NCBI GenBank assembly: GCA_023436075.1
Contig: JAEZKS010000257.1
Location: forward strand, 1-12,570
Direction: 5' to 3'
From: Methanobacteriota archaeon
GTDB lineage: Archaea > Halobacteriota > Methanocellia > Methanocellales > Methanocellaceae
Length of the DNA stretch: 12,570 nt
Of this stretch, positions 1 to 6,421 are shown piece by piece. Within the stretch, counting starts at the first letter, position 1; every line of letters starts with the position of its first letter. The notes under the pieces were generated by a model. It was not told the DNA's origin. It did not search any database and was given only the letters and a program-made list of their open reading frames with translations. The position numbers and the translations under genes were made by a program.

Positions 1-749
1 GGGATACCATTACCGTTGGTATCCTGGCTCAGCGGGTCGGAGCCAAGCTCAATTTCTGTGTTATCGGCAAGCCTGTCACCATCCGTGTCGCTTCTCGACG
101 GATTGGTATGGTAAAGGTTGAGCTCGTCGCTATCCGACAGCGTATCGCCGTCAGTATCGTTGGACAGCGGATTGGTCCCCAGTTCCTGTTCACTGAGGCT
201 AGTCAAGCCGTCATGATCCGGGTCCTCGGCACCATCGTTGATACCATTGCCGTCAGTATCCGAGATCAACGGCGATGTCCCGATGACATAAACCTCGTTC
301 GAATCTATGAGACCGTCGCCATCCGTATATTCGTTGAACGGGTCCGTGCCTATTTTGTATTCACCATAGTTGGAGATCAGGTCGTGGTCGAAGTCCTCCC
401 GGCCGTCCTCGGTACCATTCAACGCCTCGTCTATCGCAGTGAGGCTTGAATCTGAATCATTACGCAATGGATCTGTTCCGGTCACGTTGATCTCGTAATA
501 ATCGGGAAGCCGATCCCCGTCGGAGTCAACTATCACTGTCTCATTAAACTGCTGTATGATTAATGTGCTAATTTCACTGAAGTTGAAACTCTCCTGAGAA
601 TCATTCAAAGATGTTACTGGCAACTCGTTCTCGCTTGATGAATTATTCTGAAATTCTTGGGCAATCGCACCATTCATCGGGCTCAGCGTAGCCATCATCA
701 ACAGAGTAATTGCGAAAAGCACGGTTAGTCGCTGCAAGAACTCATTCAT
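1..749 (-). CDS. Secreted calcium-binding (thrombospondin type 3-like) repeat protein, C-terminus cut by window edge
   Basis: The frame opens at ATG 749 and stays open through base 1, so only about 249 N-terminal residues are visible. Residues 1-30 form a signal peptide (hydrophobic LTVLFAITLLMMATL, probable cleavage after AIA). An Asn/Ser-rich spacer follows to about residue 70. From residue 75 onward there are tandem Asp-rich units of the form D-T/S-D-G-D/N-G-x-x-D with an intervening GTDP or GTNP turn, at about residues 75, 132-149, 164, 178, 199, 221 and 243. These are typical of thrombospondin type 3 / bacterial SdrC-like calcium-binding repeats, so the protein is probably an extracellular, Ca2+-stiffened stalk or adhesin. 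A good ribosome site (AAGGTGG, 757-763 on the minus strand) lies 7 bases upstream, inside the end of the preceding gene. Its ATG directly follows that gene's TAG stop, so the two are very likely cotranscribed and translationally coupled. The C-terminal domain and anchor lie outside the window. Confidence 0.85.
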   Translation of the reverse strand, partial: MNEFLQRLTVLFAITLLMMATLSPMNGAIAQEFQNNSSSENELPVTSLNDSQESFNFSEISTLIIQQFNETVIVDSDGDRLPDYYEINVTGTDPLRNDSDSSLTAIDEALNGTEDGREDFDHDLISNYGEYKIGTDPFNEYTDGDGLIDSNEVYVIGTSPLISDTDGNGINDGAEDPDHDGLTSLSEQELGTNPLSNDTDGDTLSDSDELNLYHTNPSRSDTDGDRLADNTEIELGSDPLSQDTNGNGI

Positions 750-3700
750 CTAAACCACCTTCTCGAATGATATGTCTTCGTTCGAGATTGCAAGATTTCG
801 CGTTGAACCGGTTGCATTACCACTCGAACCGCCATACGTAGGCTGGTCGAAAGAAAGTACCGTCCTAAAGTTCCTGAAATACCACTCGCCAGTTGCATCG
901 TGACCTATATGGATATTAAGGGTAGGCTGATGGCTGTTACCAAAAGTAACGTTTAACGAGTCGAGGAGCGTGTTGTTCTCGTAGAGCCGGACGTTATTTT
1001 CGCTCCATCTATCAGTCCAGATGATCTGATATGTATGGCCTGGTAATGTATCGTATGTAAACCCACTATGACCCCCGCCGTCCTCCCAGTGCCCCCATCC
1101 TACTGTTGATGAACCTAAGCCGACATTGGTCGTTATCCATGGTGGGTTACGTCCACCAGTTTCAGAGACGACTTCCAATGTCACGGAATATATCATGGTA
1201 TTTTTCATAGTTTCGTTCCATTTCAGTGTCACATCCCGGTCGTCTGGCCAGCCACTACGTGGCTGATATTGTATGATATGATAGCCGTTATTTTCGAACC
1301 TGTGAACGTCAGTCATCGTCTGAGAAACAGATGAACCGGCGCTTTCTTTCCACGCTGTAGCCCTGCGAGAATCGTTGCTGAAATCTTCCAATATCCCATC
1401 AGCCTCTAATTGTTCACTTGCGCCAAGATCATCTAACCTGCCATAGTGAAGCACAATCCTCGTATTTCCGGGACTAGCCGCTATATAATCGACTTTAACC
1501 CTTATGATGGCGCTTTCTGCATTGACTGAACTGATGTTATAACTGAGAAGCTGGCCATCGCTATTCGAAAAACGGATGTCGTTGGGCCAGCTTCTGGAAA
1601 GCCCGTTCAGGTAGATATCTGGCCCATTATCCGTTCCAATGCCCGGATGTATCGAGTATTCCATTATGTAGCCAGTAAGGTTACACTCTGGAACACCTCC
1701 AATTATTAAGTCTTTAGAATAGGCATATTCATTGTAAATATGGCCAGCCATAATATAATTGGCAATTGAAGACATTCCCCAGCCTGCGCTATTATGCACA
1801 TAATGTTTTATAGTATACTGGGTAGGTGCATCCGTCACAAAGGTGTACACCGGATTCTTGGCAGTGCTGTCGTTGATTCCGTCTCCATTGAAATCCCATG
1901 CCCACGCATCATTGGGAGCACCGATTAATTCCGAGCTCGTATCCATGAACTGGACAGTTAACGGACTATAGCCGCTTGTCACGTTAGCTGTGAAGCTTGC
2001 AGTCGGTGGTAGCGTTCCCACATGGATATATCCTCTCTTCATATCGGTGCCGAAATCTACCATACTGTTAATTTTCAGCTTTACAGTGAAGTCACCGAAC
2101 TGTGTGTAATTATGGACTGGATTTTGCTCGTAGGAGTGGCTGCCGTCGCCGAAGTCCCAGTCCCAGGCAATCACGGGGCCATATATTGTATCGTTGGGGC
2201 TCTGATCATGGAATTGTACTGTAGCGTTATTGCCGGGAATAATAATGTATGACTGGTATTCCGCCGAGAACCTGGCGATCGGTCGGTGCCGGCAATGGAT
2301 ATAGTTCTCTTTCACTAAGGTATAGTAGCCACTACTGTTGTGGATCGTGAGTGATACGGACCAGTCGCCGGTATCGTAGAAAAAGCGATCATGGTCAATA
2401 ACGTTCTGGCTCGTGTAGTCGATGAACCCATCATTATTCACGTCCCAGTACCATGCATCGGTATCACCTGGGGTATCATCGTACAACTCAGTCCAGTATT
2501 TAGGGGCATCATAATTGACCCAATCGTTGTCAGCATGGAATGCTACCTGTCCCGGTGGGTTGATAGTGATATATTCGGTCTTAGTCATCACATCCATGTC
2601 GCCATCGGCATTGGAGACGTACAGAGTAACATCGTAAGTTCCCGGTACCTCATAGGTGTACACTGGGTTCTGCTCTGTGCTGTCGTTGATTCCGTCGCCG
2701 TTGAAGTCCCAGGCCCAACTCGTCGGAGACCACTGGCTCGCGTCTGTGAAGCGTACGTGGCAGGGCACGCCTCCCCAGACCCGATCGGCGGAGAAGTCGG
2801 CATAAATATTCCTGACAGTTATGTAATCTGTTTTTATCACTGTGCTGCCGCCAAATGCATTGGATGCCACAAGAGTGACTGTGTATATACCTGGCTCAGA
2901 ATATGTATAAACTGGGTTCTGCTCTGTGCTGTCGTTGATTCCGTCGCCGTTGAAGTCCCACGCCCACTGCGTGATGGCGCCCGTACTCAGGTCGGTAAAC
3001 TGGACCGTCATCGGGATGCCGCCGATGGTGGCGTTAGCAGTAAAATTAGCCACAGGGGTAGCGATCGTTACCATGGCGATCCCGGGGGTGCCGATGATAT
3101 AACCTGAGGGTTGGACCAGCCGGATGTCGAAGTACGATCCGGAAGGCATTCCAGGGTCCAGCTTGAATTCGCTTGTCGCTTCTTCAGTCTCATCAAAGAT
3201 GGCATATACCGGCGTGCTGGCGCTTTGCAGGGCAGCCGGTGGGTTCACATCACCGAACCACATGTGAATATCGTCGATTTCCACGTAATTATCAAGACTC
3301 GCAGGCGCCGAGCCCCAGCCGACATCGAGGTAAACCTGAGCATGGTCTGACCAGCCCTCCCATATGTAGTAGGGTATGTTGACTGTATAGGTGTCCCAGG
3401 TCCCCGTGTTCGAGATGGGCACCTCGTAATATTCATTGGTAGCATAGACCCAGATGGTGGCCGGGTCACTCGAACAAATTGAGCGGGCCCGGAGGGTCAG
3501 GGTCATATCCTCATGGATGGCGGAATCGATATCGATGATCTTTTCGCAGGTATACCAGCCGTAAGGGTCGGTATTATCCGTTGCAGCGAGCCTCGCATAA
3601 TTGTTATCGTCCTCACTCATTACGTCCATGCTAACGTACTCATCATTCGCCCACCAGTCTTCGATGCCGTCATCAAAGCTGCCGCCATCCATGAAATCGG

Positions 3701-4697
3701 CCGTGTAGCCTACGCTGCCGGAACCTACAGCCCAGAGCGTGATCCCAATGCTGGCGTTGGCGCCGGGGACAGCTTCGTACGATGGGCTGGCGAATGCAAA
3801 TTCAGGCCCTGATATTCGGGCAATATATGGCGTGCCCAGATCGTAGCCCGACGGCTTGACCAGTTGGACGTAAAAGCCTGACCCCGACTCCAGTTCCGAC
3901 TCCAGGGCGACTTCGCTGACGACGTGATCTATGTCATTAAACGATACGGTGACCGGTGTACCGGCGCTCTGCAAGGCAGGAGGAGGACTCACGTCTCCGA
4001 ACCATAGCCGAATGTCGTCGATGTCCAGGTAATCCGCGGGGTCAGATGGCGTATAGTCCCAGGTAAATGTGAGTCTTGCGTCGATCGGCCATGGTTCTTC
4101 ATCCGCATCCCGCATTGAATCGTCCATGAGCAGGCTCATCATCATTGGACCCCCAGTCGCCCATTCCGAGTAAGGTATGTTGAATGTATAGGTTTCCCAG
4201 GTACCGGCGGTATCGATGTACGTGTCGTAGAAAGCGTTACCTGCCGTAAAATAGACGTATGGCTGGCCGTCTATACAGTTGGATCGGGCCCTGAATGTCA
4301 GGATCAGATCATCGTGGATCGATGGATCGATATCGAACAGCTTGCGGAATGGGGCATACCAGTCGGGATTCGTAACATCAGCGAAAGTGCAATGGGCAAA
4401 GTTGTTATCGTCCTCGTTCACAAGGCTGACATCAAGGAAATCCTGGTTCCACGACCAGTCGTCGGGACTGGCATCGAACGTACCACCGTCGAAGAAGTCC
4501 GCAGTATAGGCAACGCTGCCCGTGCCAGGCGACTGAAGCGTGATATTCAGCGATACGCTGGTGGCACCCGTGCTGACTCCGTATTGGGGCTGGCTGAACG
4601 AGAATACCTGATCAGCCATGGCCATGCCCGATGCCGAAACGAGAAATATTATGCAAAACAATGCTGGCAGTGTCAAACATATTGATCTTCGGCGCAT
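750..4697 (-). CDS. Large secreted surface protein: two nested Calx-beta/jelly-roll repeats, five PKD domains, DUF2341 domain
   Basis: Residues are numbered on the longest open frame (TTG at 4829, 1359 aa). I prefer the ATG at residue 45 (4697): it gives a clean signal peptide (RRR, hydrophobic core, cleavage near AMA-DQ at 72/73), and a TATA box lies inside the extra 5' part of the frame. ATGs at 4712 and 4760 are alternatives; no strong Shine-Dalgarno decides. Domains in order: two tandem units of about 255 residues (76-340 and 344-590), each a Calx-beta-like sandwich interrupted by a carbohydrate-binding-like jelly roll ending in (L/V)(D/E)IDDIxxWFGD; five PKD domains (about 592-673, 675-757, 760-846, 850-938, 941-1030), three with an identical WAWDFNGDGINDST core and the third degenerate; a DUF2341 domain (about 1035-1135, WPNDIRFSNSDGQLLSYNI); then about 200 residues of beta-rich, LamG-like sequence. 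It has no C-terminal membrane anchor. The likely role is extracellular adhesion or glycan binding; no catalytic motif was seen. A neighbouring secreted repeat gene follows directly. Confidence 0.85.
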   Translation of the reverse strand: MRRRSICLTLPALFCIIFLVSASGMAMADQVFSFSQPQYGVSTGATSVSLNITLQSPGTGSVAYTADFFDGGTFDASPDDWSWNQDFLDVSLVNEDDNNFAHCTFADVTNPDWYAPFRKLFDIDPSIHDDLILTFRARSNCIDGQPYVYFTAGNAFYDTYIDTAGTWETYTFNIPYSEWATGGPMMMSLLMDDSMRDADEEPWPIDARLTFTWDYTPSDPADYLDIDDIRLWFGDVSPPPALQSAGTPVTVSFNDIDHVVSEVALESELESGSGFYVQLVKPSGYDLGTPYIARISGPEFAFASPSYEAVPGANASIGITLWAVGSGSVGYTADFMDGGSFDDGIEDWWANDEYVSMDVMSEDDNNYARLAATDNTDPYGWYTCEKIIDIDSAIHEDMTLTLRARSICSSDPATIWVYATNEYYEVPISNTGTWDTYTVNIPYYIWEGWSDHAQVYLDVGWGSAPASLDNYVEIDDIHMWFGDVNPPAALQSASTPVYAIFDETEEATSEFKLDPGMPSGSYFDIRLVQPSGYIIGTPGIAMVTIATPVANFTANATIGGIPMTVQFTDLSTGAITQWAWDFNGDGINDSTEQNPVYTYSEPGIYTVTLVASNAFGGSTVIKTDYITVRNIYADFSADRVWGGVPCHVRFTDASQWSPTSWAWDFNGDGINDSTEQNPVYTYEVPGTYDVTLYVSNADGDMDVMTKTEYITINPPGQVAFHADNDWVNYDAPKYWTELYDDTPGDTDAWYWDVNNDGFIDYTSQNVIDHDRFFYDTGDWSVSLTIHNSSGYYTLVKENYIHCRHRPIARFSAEYQSYIIIPGNNATVQFHDQSPNDTIYGPVIAWDWDFGDGSHSYEQNPVHNYTQFGDFTVKLKINSMVDFGTDMKRGYIHVGTLPPTASFTANVTSGYSPLTVQFMDTSSELIGAPNDAWAWDFNGDGINDSTAKNPVYTFVTDAPTQYTIKHYVHNSAGWGMSSIANYIMAGHIYNEYAYSKDLIIGGVPECNLTGYIMEYSIHPGIGTDNGPDIYLNGLSRSWPNDIRFSNSDGQLLSYNISSVNAESAIIRVKVDYIAASPGNTRIVLHYGRLDDLGASEQLEADGILEDFSNDSRRATAWKESAGSSVSQTMTDVHRFENNGYHIIQYQPRSGWPDDRDVTLKWNETMKNTMIYSVTLEVVSETGGRNPPWITTNVGLGSSTVGWGHWEDGGGHSGFTYDTLPGHTYQIIWTDRWSENNVRLYENNTLLDSLNVTFGNSHQPTLNIHIGHDATGEWYFRNFRTVLSFDQPTYGGSSGNATGSTRNLAISNEDISFEKVV
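2662..2960 (-). repeat. Near-identical PKD core repeat at DNA level (50 bp at 2662-2711 and 2911-2960)
   Basis: The 50 bases 2662-2711 and 2911-2960 read identically, 249 bp apart. Both encode the PKD core ending in FNGDGINDSTEQNPVY of the first and second PKD domains. A third, diverged copy lies at about 1849-1905 in the fifth PKD domain, sharing for example 1863-1882. The flanking parts of the domains differ clearly in sequence, so identity is limited to the Ca2+-binding-like loop and following strand. This suggests recent duplication or gene conversion of the core. Confidence 0.85.
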
Positions 4698-4807
4698 ACT
4701 TACTAGTCCCATACAAATTAGCTCTCGTATTTTCGGCAACCAGACCAAGCTCATCAACATCCCTGCTAAGTAATGTGATACATTATCAATAGGTTGGTAA
4801 ACTAGCG

Positions 4808-4828
4808 CTATATTTATAATTTTTTTCA
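4808..4828 (-). promoter_or_regulatory. TATA box/BRE promoter of the large PKD surface protein
   Basis: On the minus strand the sequence reads GAAAAAAATTATAAATATAG: an A-rich BRE-like stretch followed by TTATAAATA. Archaeal initiation is expected about 25 bases downstream, near 4788-4792. That is ahead of the ATGs at 4760, 4712 and 4697 but after the TTG at 4829, so the longest open frame cannot be the translated one if this promoter is used. Confidence 0.6.
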
Positions 4829-4835
4829 AAAATGC

Positions 4836-4871
4836 ACATGTGGCTAAACATGTGGTTACACATGTGGTTAT
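4836..4871 (-). repeat. Three contiguous 12-bp direct repeats, probable operator/activator site
   Basis: On the plus strand three units follow without gaps: ACATGTGGCTAA (4836-4847), ACATGTGGTTAC (4848-4859) and ACATGTGGTTAT (4860-4871). Each carries the palindromic hexamer ACATGT. A further isolated ACATGTGA lies at 4913-4920. For the minus-strand promoter the array sits directly upstream of the BRE/TATA box, the usual place for archaeal activator sites. The regulatory role is inferred; no regulator is encoded nearby. Confidence 0.7.
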
Positions 4872-5015
4872 AGCTAGGCGATATATGAACTGGCAATACG
4901 AGTAAATATTTTACATGTGAAAGGTTGCGTGCGAATGAAACAACCCGTGACGCTTCAAGCTCATAGCTGCCCGGAACATAGACAATTCCTTAATGGCACG
5001 CAAAATGATCTTCAG

Positions 5016-5046
5016 AGAAAAGAAAAAAAGGAAAAAGAGTTTTTTA
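5016..5046 (-). terminator. T-rich archaeal terminator after the FAS1 gene
   Basis: Directly after the TGA of the FAS1 gene the minus strand reads an almost unbroken pyrimidine tract with runs of five, seven and four T (plus-strand A-rich 5016-5037). Oligo-T tracts of this kind are sufficient for archaeal termination. No strong hairpin precedes it. Confidence 0.6.
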
Positions 5047-6156
5047 TCAGGTCGTTTTCACCGCAGGCTTCCTCTGCATGTAATGATAAACTGCCATGAA
5101 CCCCGTGATGAGCAGCGGCACCAGCATTTTCATGGTGTCGTCGCGCGTGAAGCCCTTCGCGATCCCCGTCTTGTCGATGATGTCCATGATCAGCGACTCG
5201 CTCGGCTCTCTGCCACCGGCCATCTTCGATTCAAGGTTGTTCGACAGGAACGTATTCGCCAGGTATCCGACGAAGTCCTGTTTGTCGGTGAAGGTCCCTT
5301 TACCGATCAGGCTGTTCAGCCCGGCCAGGGCGACGCCAGAGAGCGGCAGGCTGAGGTTCTTGGCAATGTCCGCGACCTGCGGGCTCCTGTAGGCGGCCGT
5401 CGATTCTCTGACATGTCTCATTGTCTCTTCGGGCCTGCGTACTTCTTCCCGCACTCGTTCCTCGTATCTGGGCGCTGCAGCGCGCTCGCGTTCCTCGTAC
5501 CTGTACCGTGGCTCAGCATGTCTCCGGGGCCTGGTCAGCAGGTAGAGGGCCAGTCCTCCGAGCACCAGCAGGCCGAGCAGTCCCAGCCATCCCCAGGGGA
5601 TGCCCTGCGCCGGTGCCTGTGCCGTGGCCGCCGGAGCCTGCGGGAACGCGAAGCCCTGTGGCACTAACACGCTTTCGACCGGGTAGATGACGCCGTTGCT
5701 GCTGTCGATGCCCTGTCCCAGCACCCGGACTCCGCCGACGCTAATCGACCCATCGGCATTCTTGGCTACCGGCAATGCTCTGCCGTCGGCTGCCGTGATT
5801 GAGGTTCTGCCGGCCAGGTCAGCGTATGTGATCTTTCCTGGCACGACATGATGTCTGAGCAGGCCGCCCAGCTTAGCCTTGTCGTTCAGCAATGCGCTGA
5901 TCGATCCTTGCGGGATTTTGTTGAACGCCGCATTGTTCGGCGCGAATAGCGTATACTGCGTTGATCCGCTCAGCAACCCGTCCAGGCCAGCGACCTTCGC
6001 CGCGTTTGCCAGCGTCGAAAAGTCCCCACGGCCTGCCAGGTTCTGGAGCATTGTATGCTGGCCGGTCGTGGTCTGCGCAGACACCGGGATCGACAGACCG
6101 GCGACCAGCGAAAGCACTATTAGTACTACTACTAATAATCTCGTCTTATCAGCCAT
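5047..6156 (-). CDS. Membrane-anchored fasciclin (FAS1) domain protein with a cytoplasmic helical domain
   Basis: From ATG 6156 the product has 369 aa. Residues 1-27 form a signal peptide (cleavage near SVSA-QT). Residues 34-166 form one FAS1 domain with the expected landmarks: DFSTLANAAKVAGL, YTLFAPNNAAF, LLRHHVVPG and NGVIYPVESVLVP. A Pro/Ala linker (170-186) leads into one transmembrane helix (188-207) with an RPRRH stop-transfer. A very Arg/Glu-rich segment follows (212-255), then an about 90-residue helical region (256-345) and a final hydrophobic patch (344-360). FAS1 domains usually mediate adhesion, so the extracellular part probably binds surface or matrix partners. The intracellular part was not recognised. 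The ATG at 6156 has GGTGA (6162-6166) five bases upstream; an in-frame TTG at 6168 overlaps that site and is rejected. The gene is transcribed alone and ends in a T-rich terminator. Confidence 0.9.
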   Translation of the reverse strand: MADKTRLLVVVLIVLSLVAGLSIPVSAQTTTGQHTMLQNLAGRGDFSTLANAAKVAGLDGLLSGSTQYTLFAPNNAAFNKIPQGSISALLNDKAKLGGLLRHHVVPGKITYADLAGRTSITAADGRALPVAKNADGSISVGGVRVLGQGIDSSNGVIYPVESVLVPQGFAFPQAPAATAQAPAQGIPWGWLGLLGLLVLGGLALYLLTRPRRHAEPRYRYEERERAAAPRYEERVREEVRRPEETMRHVRESTAAYRSPQVADIAKNLSLPLSGVALAGLNSLIGKGTFTDKQDFVGYLANTFLSNNLESKMAGGREPSESLIMDIIDKTGIAKGFTRDDTMKMLVPLLITGFMAVYHYMQRKPAVKTT

Positions 6157-6184
6157 GTTACTCACCAAACAAGAAAAAAATATG

Positions 6185-6196
6185 AAAATATAATAA
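6185..6196 (-). promoter_or_regulatory. Putative TATA box of the FAS1 gene
   Basis: The minus strand reads TTATTATATTTT here, about 30-40 bases ahead of ATG 6156. That predicts a very short leader that would only just include the GGTGA ribosome site at 6162-6166. The base composition contrasts with the flanking GC-rich DNA. Confidence 0.4.
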
Positions 6197-6338
6197 GGTT
6201 GACAGCCTTCAAGCTGCGAAAATATCCCAAATTTGCTGTTATCACCGGGTTCGAGGCAAATGCAATGGCTGGCATGCTGTGGACGACGTTAGTCGTTTTT
6301 TCGCAGGTCAGGAAAGATAAAGCGGGCCGGGCTGTCTC

Positions 6339-6372
6339 TTGTCGGCCATTGCCGGCGGCCATGCCCCGACAA
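6339..6372. repeat. Inverted repeat TTGTCGG/CCGACAA upstream of the PP-loop gene
   Basis: TTGTCGG (6339-6345) and CCGACAA (6366-6372) are perfect complements enclosing 20 GC-rich bases. The pair ends about 15 bases upstream of the TATA box for the 6422 gene. It could be an operator; no partner regulator is visible. Confidence 0.4.
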
Positions 6373-6383
6373 CGTTTCCGGGT

Positions 6384-6398
6384 AAAAGTTCATATATG
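6384..6398 (+). promoter_or_regulatory. TATA box giving a probably leaderless transcript for the PP-loop/hisH operon
   Basis: AAAAGTTCATATATG contains a TATA-like core (TTCATATAT) centred near 6394, 28 bases before ATG 6422. That is almost exactly the archaeal TATA-to-start distance. The 22 bases before the ATG contain no Shine-Dalgarno, which fits leaderless translation. Confidence 0.55.
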
Positions 6399-6421
6399 TT
6401 GCAGACGCCATTTTCACCGCC

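Larger units (their letters stand above)
4698..5046. other. Intergenic region between the FAS1 gene and the PKD gene
   Basis: It holds the T-rich terminator of the FAS1 gene at its right end and the repeat-plus-TATA promoter of the PKD gene at its left end. Between them (4872-5015) I see no convincing gene. An 8-bp inverted repeat TTGCGTGC (4925-4932) / GCACGCAA (4996-5003) encloses 63 bases. A plus-strand frame starting at 4917 has no Shine-Dalgarno and runs into the opposite gene, so it is not called. Confidence 0.6.
6169..6421. other. Divergent intergenic region with hairpins, no gene seen
   Basis: This spacer between the divergent FAS1 and PP-loop genes carries a promoter for each. It also holds a hairpin followed by T residues on the plus strand (ACGAC-GTTA-GTCGT then TTTTT, 6283-6301) and a 7-bp inverted repeat (6339-6372). 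A GGTTCGA at 6248-6254 resembles a tRNA T-loop, but no flanking stem forms. Confidence 0.5.

Noticed and set aside
1..24. Inverted repeat GGATACCA/TGGTATCC at the left edge
   Set aside because: It lies within Asp/Asn/Gly-rich calcium-repeat codons, and similar sequence recurs with the protein repeat (for example near 238), so it is explained by coding.
2391..3107. Plus-strand frame of 238 codons within the PKD region
   Set aside because: It contains repeated phrases only because the PKD cores on the other strand repeat; there is no start signal.
6248..6254. GGTTCGA resembling a tRNA T-loop
   Set aside because: The flanking bases do not form the 5-bp T stem, and no acceptor, D or anticodon arms can be drawn.
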